Shown one piece after another: positions 7,525 to 13,758 of a DNA stretch of 20,294 nt. The position numbers were made by a program, and so were the translations under genes. Within the stretch, counting starts at the first letter, position 1. Each line of letters opens with the position of its first letter. The stretch comes from an uncultured Oscillospiraceae bacterium (GTDB taxonomy: Bacteria > Bacillota_A > Clostridia > Oscillospirales > Oscillospiraceae), in contig CANRMG010000014.1 in NCBI GenBank assembly GCA_947631675.1, forward strand, positions 1-20,294, in the 5' to 3' direction. Under the pieces are notes generated by a model. The model did not search any database. It was not told the DNA's origin and saw only the letters and a program-made list of their open reading frames with translations.

Positions 7525-8425
7525 GCACGAATACTACGAGATGCTGATGAGCCGCCTTCTGGACGAGGGGCTCACGGCAGAGGAGGAGCAGGAGCTGAGA
7601 GAGCATCTTCGCGCCTGCCCCCGCTGCGCGGCGCTTTTCAAGGTCCTGTCCTCCATGACGGTCTCCCTGCGGGAGGACCTGGCCGAGCCCCCGGCGGAGC
7701 TGGCCGCGGGCGTCATGGCCCGGATCGCCGCCGAGGAACAGTCCGCCGCCCCGGAAGAGAAGGCGGCTCCCCAGCCCCGGACCATCCCCGTCCGGCGCCC
7801 GGAGACGAAAAAAGCCCCCCGCAGACGGCGGGGCTGGATGAACCTGGCCATAGCGGCCTGCCTGGTGCTGGTCATCGGCGGCGGCGCGTTCTGGTATCTG
7901 CGGGACAGCGGCCGGCTCTCCGGCGGCCAGGAAGCCGCCCCCGAGGCCGCCTCCCTCATGCGGGCGGCGGGCCAGGCCGCCCCGGTGGCGGAGGTCCCGG
8001 AGTCTGAGACCGAAACGATGGAGGAGGCCGACCAGCCCATGACCGCCGCGGAGGACTCCGCCCTGGCCGTAGCCGCTGCCAGCGGCGAAGAGGACCAGCC
8101 CATGCCCTCCCCCTCCGAGACCCCCGTGCCCGAGCCCCTGCCGGTCCAGGACGTGGCCCGCCAGCGGGTGGGGACCATCGCCGTGGACGACATTCCCGCC
8201 TTCGCGGCCATGCTGGAGGGCGGCGAGGTACTGGGCGGCGCCCAGGGGGACTGGCAGTTTTTGTTCAGCGTGGAGTATGCCGACCGGGAGATCTCCTTCG
8301 CCACCGACCAGGAGCAGGACCGCCTCGTCTGGTGGGACGCCAACACCCCCGTCACCGCCGCCTCGGGCACCTTCGACCAGCTCCAGGAGCTGATCGGCAT
8401 GGACCCGGCGGCCCTGCCGGAATAA
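7517..8425 (+). CDS. Transmembrane anti-sigma factor with zinc-finger (ZAS/zf-HC2) domain
   Basis: This is the probable partner that holds the preceding ECF sigma factor inactive at the membrane. The N-terminal domain has the anti-sigma zinc motif H-x3-C-x2-C at H30, C34 and C37, within a helical region that would bind the sigma factor. A basic stretch (RRPETKKAPRRRRG, 93-106) precedes a single membrane helix at about 107-127. The outside part (128-302) starts with a long low-complexity Ala/Glu/Pro linker and ends in a compact domain of about 85 residues (from RVGTIAVDDIPAF) that I do not recognise. AAAGGAGG lies nine bases before the ATG, and the start overlaps the sigma gene, indicating coupled translation and balanced stoichiometry. 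Release probably involves regulated proteolysis, which is family knowledge and not visible here. Confidence 0.88.
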   Translation: MREHEYYEMLMSRLLDEGLTAEEEQELREHLRACPRCAALFKVLSSMTVSLREDLAEPPAELAAGVMARIAAEEQSAAPEEKAAPQPRTIPVRRPETKKAPRRRRGWMNLAIAACLVLVIGGGAFWYLRDSGRLSGGQEAAPEAASLMRAAGQAAPVAEVPESETETMEEADQPMTAAEDSALAVAAASGEEDQPMPSPSETPVPEPLPVQDVARQRVGTIAVDDIPAFAAMLEGGEVLGGAQGDWQFLFSVEYADREISFATDQEQDRLVWWDANTPVTAASGTFDQLQELIGMDPAALPE

Positions 8426-8443
8426 AGTGAAACAAACTATGAA

Positions 8444-8476
8444 AGAGGGCGTGCCCTGCGGCACGCCCTCTCTTTT
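8444..8476. terminator. Bidirectional intrinsic terminator
   Basis: A perfect 12-bp stem (8444-8455 with 8460-8471, loop CTGC) lies between two convergent genes. It ends in TCTTTTA on the plus strand and has an A-rich left flank for minus-strand termination. It closes the dusB/ECF/anti-sigma transcript and probably also the opposing membrane-protein transcript, whose stop codon abuts the stem. Confidence 0.85.
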
Positions 8477-9812
8477 ATTTCTCTATCTCTTGTATTATGT
8501 CAACTACACGGGAGCCCTCTCCCCCGCCCAGGAGGTACAGCGTCCCGTCCGCCATGGTCACCTTCAGCCAGGGTCCCGTCCGGGGGTCCAGGCACAGCGT
8601 GGTGTCGCCCTCGTCGGTCTTGAACCGGCCCTTCAAAAAGCTGTCCAGTCCGACCCCCATGACCCGGACCATGTTCTTGGGAAGCGTGTCCACGGACTCC
8701 GCGCTCTCTATGTCCTCCAGAGGCAGAATATAGTCCTTGCCCCAGCTGGCCGCTACCAGGGCCCCGTCCTCTATGGCCAGGGGCTCGGGCCCCATCATGT
8801 CAAAGCACACGCCCATCACCGGCATGGTGATGAACAGCAGCGCCATGGTAAAAGCCATGAACACCTTCCCGCCCGGCCGGGCCAGGTTCACGGTGGAGTT
8901 GACGCCGGTGCGGTTATTGACGATGACCCGGCTGTCGTTGGGGTCGTAGTAGAGCTGGCCCCATATCCACTTGTCGTCCTCGTCCACGTAAAAGCCCTCG
9001 CCGCTGGCGGCGGTGAGCTTCTCCTGCACCCGCCGGACGCGAAATTCCAGCGCGATGGCCACGGCGCACACCCCCAGGCCCAGGACGACGGTGAGTATCA
9101 TGAACGCCCCGCCGCCCGCGGCGGAGAGCCGCGTGCTCAGAAAGATACAGACGCTGACCACCGCCATCATCCAGGCGCACAGCAGCCACACCCGGTCCCA
9201 GGCCCGGCGGCGGACCCGGGTCAGGGCCTGGGTCACCGCGTCATTCTCATCCACCGTCTCCGCCCGGTTGCGGTAGAGATACCGGCTGCCGAAAAAGCAG
9301 GCGAAGGCAAGAATCGCGTTCAGCAGATAGGCATACCACAGCGTCCGGTCCAGCGCCGCCGGGACCGCCGCGACTATGGCCGCGGCGATGAACCACCACA
9401 CACTTGGCCGCCTGGCGGCTGTCGCCGGGACGGTGACGCTGGCGGCACGCACCGCGGGCACGGTCCAGCCCTTGGCCCTTTTCAGTTCCTTCAGCTTTCC
9501 GTTCCACCGGGCGTAGCTCACGAACTGGGCCACGATCACCAGGTCTATCCACAAAAGGTAGGGCAAAAACCGCAGTTCCGGCCAGCTCAGCGCAAGGCAC
9601 GCCGCCCCCGCCGCCATTACGGCCAGGCACAGGCCTATCTGCTCCCGCTTGAACCCCCGCAGCAGAGCCAGCACTTCGGCGTCCTCCCGGCCGGCTTTGG
9701 GGAAGGTGACGCCCACGGCGATATTTTTCTTGAACTTCGTCTCGTTGATATTCAAAACACACAGCAAAACGGGCACCCAGAGGGTAAGCCCCCACATGAT
9801 CAGCGCGTTCAT
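8475..9812 (-). CDS. Multi-pass membrane protein with DUF5808-like segment and C-terminal PH-like domain
   Basis: The biochemical function is unknown. The 445-residue protein has about eight predicted membrane helices (near 3-20, 58-77, 82-100, 138-155, 158-178, 207-227, 235-257 and 316-337). Between the last two lies a soluble segment, DDKWIWGQLYYDPNDSRV through STVNLARPGGK (about 279-316). This resembles the DUF5808 pattern of tryptophan/tyrosine-rich 'W-G-x-x-Y-Y-x-P-x-D' followed by 'NLARP'. The C-terminal 100 residues (about 345-440) alternate short hydrophobic strands, like bacterial PH-type domains. Proteins of this kind commonly sit beside small GntR regulators in Firmicutes, as here. 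Its ATG overlaps the gntR stop by four bases, so the two form one operon. A role in envelope homeostasis is inference only. Confidence 0.82.
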   Translation of the reverse strand: MNALIMWGLTLWVPVLLCVLNINETKFKKNIAVGVTFPKAGREDAEVLALLRGFKREQIGLCLAVMAAGAACLALSWPELRFLPYLLWIDLVIVAQFVSYARWNGKLKELKRAKGWTVPAVRAASVTVPATAARRPSVWWFIAAAIVAAVPAALDRTLWYAYLLNAILAFACFFGSRYLYRNRAETVDENDAVTQALTRVRRRAWDRVWLLCAWMMAVVSVCIFLSTRLSAAGGGAFMILTVVLGLGVCAVAIALEFRVRRVQEKLTAASGEGFYVDEDDKWIWGQLYYDPNDSRVIVNNRTGVNSTVNLARPGGKVFMAFTMALLFITMPVMGVCFDMMGPEPLAIEDGALVAASWGKDYILPLEDIESAESVDTLPKNMVRVMGVGLDSFLKGRFKTDEGDTTLCLDPRTGPWLKVTMADGTLYLLGGGEGSRVVDIIQEIEK

Positions 9813-10180
9813 TCTGTCCCCTCCTCATATAGTTTCCGGCACAGGTCCAGGACCTGCTCCTCGTCCATGCCCGCCAGCCGCAGCTCTCCCAGCCGCAGCC
9901 GCAGGCCCTCCAACGTCTCCTTCGTGGGCCCGGCCGCCCCCTCGCGGGGGGACACCACCGCGCCCGAGCGCCTATCTGTGGCGATATACCCCTCCTGGCG
10001 CAAAAGTTGGTATGCCTTGCTCACGGTCATCATATTGATGCCGCACTCCTCCGCCAGGGCCCGGATGGTGGGCAGTTTTTCTCCCGCGGCCAGCTCCCCC
10101 CGGGCGATGCCCAGGACGATCTGGTCCCGTATCTGCAGGTAGATCGGCTTGTCCGAGCCGAAATCCAGCTTCAGCAGCAT
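9809..10180 (-). CDS. GntR-family transcriptional regulator, YtrA subfamily
   Basis: This is a DNA-binding repressor. The 123-residue protein consists of a winged helix-turn-helix (about 10-78: PIYLQIRDQIVLGIARGEL, KLPTIRALAEECGINMMTVS, KAYQLLRQEGYI) and a short helical tail of about 45 residues. It lacks a ligand-binding domain of the FadR or HutC kind, which is characteristic of the YtrA subfamily. The chosen ATG at 10180 matches the family start (LLKLDFGSDKPIYLQI) and has AAAGGGTG upstream. An earlier in-frame ATG at 10210 lies inside the putative operator and is unlikely. It is first in an operon with the membrane protein and probably represses its own promoter. YtrA-type regulators often respond to cell-wall-active compounds, but the signal here is not visible. 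Confidence 0.9.
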   Translation of the reverse strand: MLLKLDFGSDKPIYLQIRDQIVLGIARGELAAGEKLPTIRALAEECGINMMTVSKAYQLLRQEGYIATDRRSGAVVSPREGAAGPTKETLEGLRLRLGELRLAGMDEEQVLDLCRKLYEEGTE

Positions 10181-10203
10181 AGGTCCACACCCTTTCTGCA
10201 TTA

Positions 10204-10244
10204 TTTGCATTACTTACTATAATGCAAAAACCGTGAATTGTCAA
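10204..10244 (-). promoter_or_regulatory. gntR operon promoter overlapped by an inverted-repeat operator
   Basis: On the minus strand TTGACA (10244-10239) and TATAGT (10221-10216) are separated by 17 bases, an almost consensus sigma-A promoter. A perfect 7-bp inverted repeat, TTTGCAT (10204-10210) and ATGCAAA (10222-10228), with an 11-base centre brackets the -10 element. This is where a GntR dimer would block polymerase. Autoregulation by the adjacent GntR protein is an inference from this position. Confidence 0.7.
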
Positions 10245-10265
10245 CAACTTTTTTTGCGGGAACTA

Positions 10266-10294
10266 TTGAAATCGCCCGCCGGCGCTCCTATAAT
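10266..10294 (+). promoter_or_regulatory. Sigma-A promoter of the TM1266/ABC transporter operon
   Basis: TTGAAA (10266-10271), a 17-base spacer and a perfect TATAAT (10289-10294) form a strong promoter. The expected transcript starts near 10301, about 114 bases before the first start codon. It is back-to-back with the gntR promoter, whose -35 lies only 22 bases away. Confidence 0.8.
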
Positions 10295-10298
10295 ATAA

Positions 10299-10364
10299 GT
10301 GTAGCCTGACGCAGAAACTGGGGAGTTAAAGCGAAAGACTGGGTGAATATGGACAGCTATGCCC
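10299..10364 (+). promoter_or_regulatory. Structured 5' leader, candidate riboswitch or attenuator aptamer
   Basis: The first 65 bases of the predicted transcript can close into one domain. GUGUAGC (10299-10305) pairs with GCUAUGC (10356-10362), extended inward by UG/CA around a bulged C. Inside, CGC/GCG (10310-10312 with 10331-10333) encloses a hairpin AACU-GGGG-AGUU (10316-10327). Purine-rich unpaired stretches (AAAGCGAAAGA, GUGAAUAUGGA) look like ligand- or tertiary-contact segments. An intrinsic terminator and then the ribosome binding site follow immediately, a typical riboswitch layout. I could not match it to the TPP, SAM, cobalamin, THF, ZTP, c-di-GMP, Moco, NiCo, guanidine or fluoride classes from memory. 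Confidence 0.5.
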
Positions 10365-10394
10365 ATGCCCGCGTCTTTCGGCGCGGGCATTTTT
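10365..10394 (+). terminator. Leader terminator upstream of TM1266-family gene
   Basis: A perfect 9-bp GC-rich stem (10365-10373 with 10382-10390, loop UCUUUCGG) is followed by a run of U residues to 10394. The Shine-Dalgarno sequence AAGGAGG begins three bases later. Because it lies between a strong promoter and the first gene, it should act as a conditional terminator. It cannot belong to an upstream plus-strand gene, since there is none. Confidence 0.75.
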
Positions 10395-10414
10395 GCAAGG
10401 AGGAGAACGTCGTT

Positions 10415-10675
10415 ATGATGGTAACACGTGTGGCTGTTATGGGCATCATTGTAGAGAACCTGGACAGCACTGAACAGCTCAACGCCATTCTGCACCGCTA
10501 TTCCGGCTATATCCTGGGCCGGATGGGCATACCCTATCGTGACAGGGACATCAATATCATCAGTATCGCCGTGGACGCCCCTCAGGACGTGACCAACACC
10601 ATGGCCGGCGAGATCGGCGCCCTTCCGGGCGTCAACGTGAAGACGGCGTTCTCCCACGTGATCTCCCGTTCCTGA
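10415..10675 (+). CDS. TM1266-family iron-only hydrogenase system putative regulator
   Basis: This 86-residue protein matches the TM1266 family, small ACT/NikR-C-like proteins usually encoded beside the [FeFe]-hydrogenase maturation genes hydE, hydF and hydG. Diagnostic parts are VTRVAVMGIIVENLDSTEQL, HRYSGYILGRMGIPYRDR, INIISIAVDAP and a C-terminal LPGVNVKTAFSHV. There is no DNA-binding domain, so 'regulator' rests on fold and context, and the mechanism is unknown. AAGGAGGAG lies nine bases before the ATG at 10415. The in-frame ATG at 10343 is within the leader RNA and is not used. No hydrogenase or maturation gene is present in the window. It instead heads an operon with an ABC importer. 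Confidence 0.85.
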   Translation: MMVTRVAVMGIIVENLDSTEQLNAILHRYSGYILGRMGIPYRDRDINIISIAVDAPQDVTNTMAGEIGALPGVNVKTAFSHVISRS

Positions 10676-10712
10676 GCTTTCCGGGCCTGCCGCGGGAAAC
10701 GGAGGGACCCCT

Positions 10713-11690
10713 ATGACAAAGCGTATCTGCGCGCTGCTCCTGGCCCTGGCCATGTGCCTGAGCCTGGGGTGCTGTGCCGCCGCGGCAGAAGCAGACCCCG
10801 ACACCCCAGTGAACGTGATGGTCCTGAACGGGACCACCGGCTTCGGCATGGCAAAGCTCATGGCCGACGCCGCCGAGGGCACCGCCGCCCTGAACTACAC
10901 CTTCTCGGTGGAGACTGACGCCAGCGCGGTCACCGCCGCCCTCATCAACGGCACCTGCGACATCGCCGCCCTACCCGCCAACGCCGCCGCGGCCCTGTAT
11001 AACAAGACTGAGGGCGCGGTGAAGCTGCTGGCCCTGAACACCTTGGGCGTGCTGTACCTGGTGGTGGACAGCGAAAAGGTAAAGGTAGAGTCCCTGGAGG
11101 ACTTGGCGGGCATGACCGTGCCCGTCCCGGCCCAGAACCCCTCCTTCCTGTTCCAGGCCCTGTGCCAGGCGGCGGGCGTGGACGTGACGACCGACGACAC
11201 CTACGCCCAGCCCACGGACCTGCGCACCGCCCTGGCCGCCGGCGAGGTGGATATGGCCGTGCTGCCGGAGCCCATGGTGACCATCGCCTGCGCCGCCAAC
11301 GAAAAGCTCTCCGTGGCACTGGACCTGACAGCGGAGTGGGACAAGGTCTATCCCGCCGGCAGTCTCGTGCAGGGCTGCACGGTGGTCCGCACCGCTTTCG
11401 CGGACGCCCACCCGGCGGAGGTGGACGCCTTTCTGGAGGAGTACGGCGCCTCCATCGGCTATCTGGACGAGGACCCGGCGGATGCCGCCCGGCTCATCGA
11501 GCAGACCGGCGTTTTCACCAACGCCGCCGTGGCCGAGAAGGCCATCCCCCGATGCAACCTCTGCTTCATCACCGGCCAGGACATGCAGCCGCTGATGGAT
11601 GAATACCTTGGCATTCTCTATGGCGTGGCCCCCGCGTCCGTGGGCGGCGCGCTGCCCGACAGCGGCTTCTACTATCCGGGTGATAGTTGA
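10713..11690 (+). CDS. ABC transporter substrate-binding protein (NMT1/SsuA-like)
   Basis: This is the extracellular receptor of the importer encoded downstream. The 325-residue protein has a signal peptide (MTKR followed by a hydrophobic stretch to about residue 20). A cysteine pair at the end (LSLGCC) could be a weak lipobox, so lipoprotein anchoring is likely but the motif is imperfect. The mature part shows the type II periplasmic-binding fold of the nitrate/sulfonate/thiamine-precursor group. Supporting segments are VMVLNGTTGFGMAKLM, a dipeptide-rich INGTCDIAALPANAAA, SLEDLAGMTVPVPAQNP and AAGEVDMAVLPEPMV, with a helical C-terminus (AFADAHPAEVDAFLEEY). GGAGGG stands seven bases before the ATG. 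The substrate cannot be deduced. Confidence 0.88.
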   Translation: MTKRICALLLALAMCLSLGCCAAAAEADPDTPVNVMVLNGTTGFGMAKLMADAAEGTAALNYTFSVETDASAVTAALINGTCDIAALPANAAAALYNKTEGAVKLLALNTLGVLYLVVDSEKVKVESLEDLAGMTVPVPAQNPSFLFQALCQAAGVDVTTDDTYAQPTDLRTALAAGEVDMAVLPEPMVTIACAANEKLSVALDLTAEWDKVYPAGSLVQGCTVVRTAFADAHPAEVDAFLEEYGASIGYLDEDPADAARLIEQTGVFTNAAVAEKAIPRCNLCFITGQDMQPLMDEYLGILYGVAPASVGGALPDSGFYYPGDS

Positions 11691-11696
11691 CATAAT

Positions 11697-12461
11697 ATGA
11701 ACGGCAAGCTGTGGACAAGACGTATACTGGTCCTGGCCTTCTGGCTGGGCGTATGGGCGCTTTTGGCCGGCCTGGAGGAACGGGAGCTTCTGCTCCCGGG
11801 CCCCTGGGAGGTCGCGAAGCGCCTTTTTTCGCTGACAGCCACAGCCTGGTTCTGGCGCGTCACCCTGGTGAGCCTGGGGCGCATCCTGCTGGGCGCGGCC
11901 ATGGGCGTGGCCCTGGGCGTGCTCCTGGCGGTGGGCACCAGCCGCTTCGCCTTCCTGCGGGCGGTACTGAGCCCGGTGCTGTCGGTAATCAAGGCCGTGC
12001 CCGTGGCCAGCTTCATACTGCTGGTGCTCATCTGGGTGGGCCGGGACATCCTGCCCTGCGTGATCGTGGTGCTCATGGTCTCGCCGGTGGTCTGGTCCAA
12101 CGTGACGGTGGGCATCCGCACTACGGACCAGTCCCTTCTGGAGCTGGCAAAGGTCTACCGCTTCTCCCCCTGGCGGACCCTGACGCGGATATACGCCCCC
12201 TCCGTGGGGCCCTATTTCCTCTCGGCCTGCCACACCTGCCTGGGCCTTGCGTGGAAGTCCGGTGTGGCGGCGGAGGTGTTGACCGTGCCGGTGCGGTCCA
12301 TCGGGCGGGAGCTTTTTGAGGCGAAGATGTACCTGGAGACAGTGGATCTGTTCGCCTGGACGCTGGTGGTGGTGCTGTGCTCGCTGGTGCTGGAGAAGAT
12401 ACTCTCGGCGGCGGTGGTCCGGCTGGGCCGGCGGCCCGCCTGGGGAGGTCAGCGGCTATGA
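11697..12461 (+). CDS. ABC transporter permease (SsuC/TauC-like)
   Basis: This is the membrane channel subunit of the importer. The 254-residue protein has about six hydrophobic helices and the BPD_transp_1 fold. The coupling-helix EAA region is visible as LLELAKVYRFSPWRTLTRIY, followed by AWKSGVAAEVL, typical of sulfonate/nitrate/thiamine-precursor permeases. The early LPGPWEVAKRLF segment is also common in this group. It starts six bases after the binding-protein stop. The ribosome binding site is probably GGTGAT, nine bases upstream, within the end of the preceding gene. Its last four bases overlap the ATPase start (ATGA), so the two are translationally coupled. Confidence 0.92.
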   Translation: MNGKLWTRRILVLAFWLGVWALLAGLEERELLLPGPWEVAKRLFSLTATAWFWRVTLVSLGRILLGAAMGVALGVLLAVGTSRFAFLRAVLSPVLSVIKAVPVASFILLVLIWVGRDILPCVIVVLMVSPVVWSNVTVGIRTTDQSLLELAKVYRFSPWRTLTRIYAPSVGPYFLSACHTCLGLAWKSGVAAEVLTVPVRSIGRELFEAKMYLETVDLFAWTLVVVLCSLVLEKILSAAVVRLGRRPAWGGQRL

Positions 12462-13051
12462 TCGCCTTCGAGCACGTGGCCCTCGTCTATGGGACCCGGA
12501 CCATACTGCGGGACGTGACCTTGGCTGTGGCGCCGGGAGAGCACGCGGCCCTCATGGGCCCCTCCGGCTGCGGCAAGACATCGCTGCTTCGCATGGCGGC
12601 GGGACTGGCCGCCCCCACCGCCGGACATGTCACGGTGAACGCCCAGCGCCTGGCCTACGCCTTCCAGGAGCCCCGGCTCATGCCCTGGCGCACGGCGGCG
12701 GAGAACGTGAACGCCGTGCTGTCGGACGGGCCCGGGACCATGGACCAGGCCCTGTACTGGCTGGAGGCGGTGGGGCTGTCGGAGGCGGCGGGGCGGTTCC
12801 CGGCGGAGCTCTCCGGCGGCATGCGCCAGCGGGTGGACCTGGCCCGGGCCATGGCCTACGGCGGGGACCTGCTGTTGTTGGACGAGCCCACGAAGGAGCT
12901 GGACCCGGCGCTGCGGGAGAGCGTGCTGGCCCTGCTGGCGGAGCACGGCCGGGACCGCACCCTCCTCATGGCCACCCACAGCATGAAGGAGGCACAGGCC
13001 CTGGCAGACCGGGTGTACGTATTCCAGGACGGGACATTCCTGCCCGCGTGA
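12458..13051 (+). CDS. ABC transporter ATP-binding protein, compact form
   Basis: This is the ATPase that powers the importer. The 197-residue protein contains Walker A GPSGCGKT, the Q-loop FQEPRLMPW typical of the SsuB/TauB/ThiZ group, the signature LSGGMRQRVDLARAM, Walker B LLLLDEP and the H-loop ATHS. It is about 45-60 residues shorter than usual. The segment between Walker A and the Q-loop lacks about a dozen residues, and the protein stops right after VYVFQDG without the normal tail. The D-loop region reads TKELD where TSALD or FGALD is common. All catalytic motifs are intact, so it is probably functional. The ATG overlaps the permease stop, with GGGGAGG upstream. A longer in-frame reading from 12377 lies within the permease and is not supported. 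Confidence 0.92.
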   Translation: MIAFEHVALVYGTRTILRDVTLAVAPGEHAALMGPSGCGKTSLLRMAAGLAAPTAGHVTVNAQRLAYAFQEPRLMPWRTAAENVNAVLSDGPGTMDQALYWLEAVGLSEAAGRFPAELSGGMRQRVDLARAMAYGGDLLLLDEPTKELDPALRESVLALLAEHGRDRTLLMATHSMKEAQALADRVYVFQDGTFLPA

Positions 13052-13061
13052 GAGAAAAAAT

Positions 13062-13097
13062 AAACAGGACCGGCGCTGTGCCGGTCCTGTTTTTGTC
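13062..13097. terminator. Bidirectional intrinsic terminator after the ABC operon
   Basis: A perfect 13-bp stem (13062-13074 with 13080-13092, loop GCTGT) is followed by TTTG on the plus strand. On the minus strand it is followed by a T-rich run (complement of GAGAAAAAATA). It separates the convergent ABC-transporter and phosphopantetheinyl transferase operons and should serve both. Confidence 0.9.
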
Positions 13098-13109
13098 TGC
13101 TTATGGACT

Positions 13110-13751
13110 TTATTGGGGCTGGAGCTGGCCCATCACGTCCTCCAGCTTCAGCATCACCGGCGGGGCGAGCTGCTCCCCCTGCCGGGCGCACACCGCGGCC
13201 ATGTACTCGTCCTCCAGGTCGTACTCCCCGAACTGCCAGCCGTCCAGGCCGTGTATCACGTCCTCCTGGTCCAGGCCCAGCAGCTGGTCCTGGCTCACGG
13301 CCTTCACCCATGCCTCCTTCCGCGTCCAGATGCGGAAGAATGCGTGGTTCTGCTCCTCCCGGGGCTGCTCCGCCAGCCAATCCCGCTCCCGGAAATGGAA
13401 CCGGCGGGCCACAGACATATGGATGGGCTTGACCTGCTGCACGTCCACCCCCACCTGGCCGTCGCTGATGGCGCACATGGCGTAGGGGCCGGAGTGGGAC
13501 AGGCTGAAATGCAGGTCGTCCCGCTGGGCGAACACGGGCTTTCCCGCCTGCAGGAACCGAATGGGCTCCTCCGGCTGGATGTGGTGCCGCTCCATCACAT
13601 AGCGCCAGAGAAGGCCCGCGCCGAGACTGGCCTCCCGCGCCGGGGCATAGCGCAGGCGCTCCAGTCTCCGCCGCCGCCACCGGGGCAGCAGCTCCGCGTG
13701 CTCCTCCGCCATAGGCGTGGCGCCGCTTTTCAATAAAAAGACTTCAGTCAT
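13110..13751 (-). CDS. 4'-phosphopantetheinyl transferase superfamily protein
   Basis: This enzyme moves the phosphopantetheine arm of CoA onto a serine of a carrier protein. The 213-residue length and layout match the Sfp type. FSLSHSGPYAMCAIS (82-96) is the usual substrate-loop block, GVDVQQV (101-107) carries the metal ligand D103, and FFRIWTRKEAWVKAV (138-152) holds E146 and K150. Position 105 is glutamine where Sfp-type enzymes usually have a second acidic residue (G-I-D-I-E), so metal coordination may differ. The ATG at 13751 follows the upstream gene's stop by seven bases. The frame stays open further upstream, but that lies in the neighbouring gene. No polyketide, peptide synthetase or carrier-protein gene is in view, so its target is unknown. 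Confidence 0.88.
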   Translation of the reverse strand: MTEVFLLKSGATPMAEEHAELLPRWRRRRLERLRYAPAREASLGAGLLWRYVMERHHIQPEEPIRFLQAGKPVFAQRDDLHFSLSHSGPYAMCAISDGQVGVDVQQVKPIHMSVARRFHFRERDWLAEQPREEQNHAFFRIWTRKEAWVKAVSQDQLLGLDQEDVIHGLDGWQFGEYDLEDEYMAAVCARQGEQLAPPVMLKLEDVMGQLQPQ

Positions 13752-13758
13752 AATGATC

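Noticed and set aside
8427..10142. Plus-strand open frame of 571 codons
   Set aside because: It is antisense to the membrane protein and GntR genes, begins in the terminator, and has no plausible ribosome binding site or domain.
10299..10364. TPP, THF, cobalamin, SAM, Moco or c-di-GMP riboswitch
   Set aside because: The conserved core sequences of these classes, for example CUGAGA in TPP, are not present. The element is reported as unassigned.
10343..10414. Possible N-terminal extension or leader peptide of the TM1266-family protein
   Set aside because: The stretch coincides with the terminator hairpin and ribosome binding site, lacks its own ribosome binding site, and the family starts at the later ATG.
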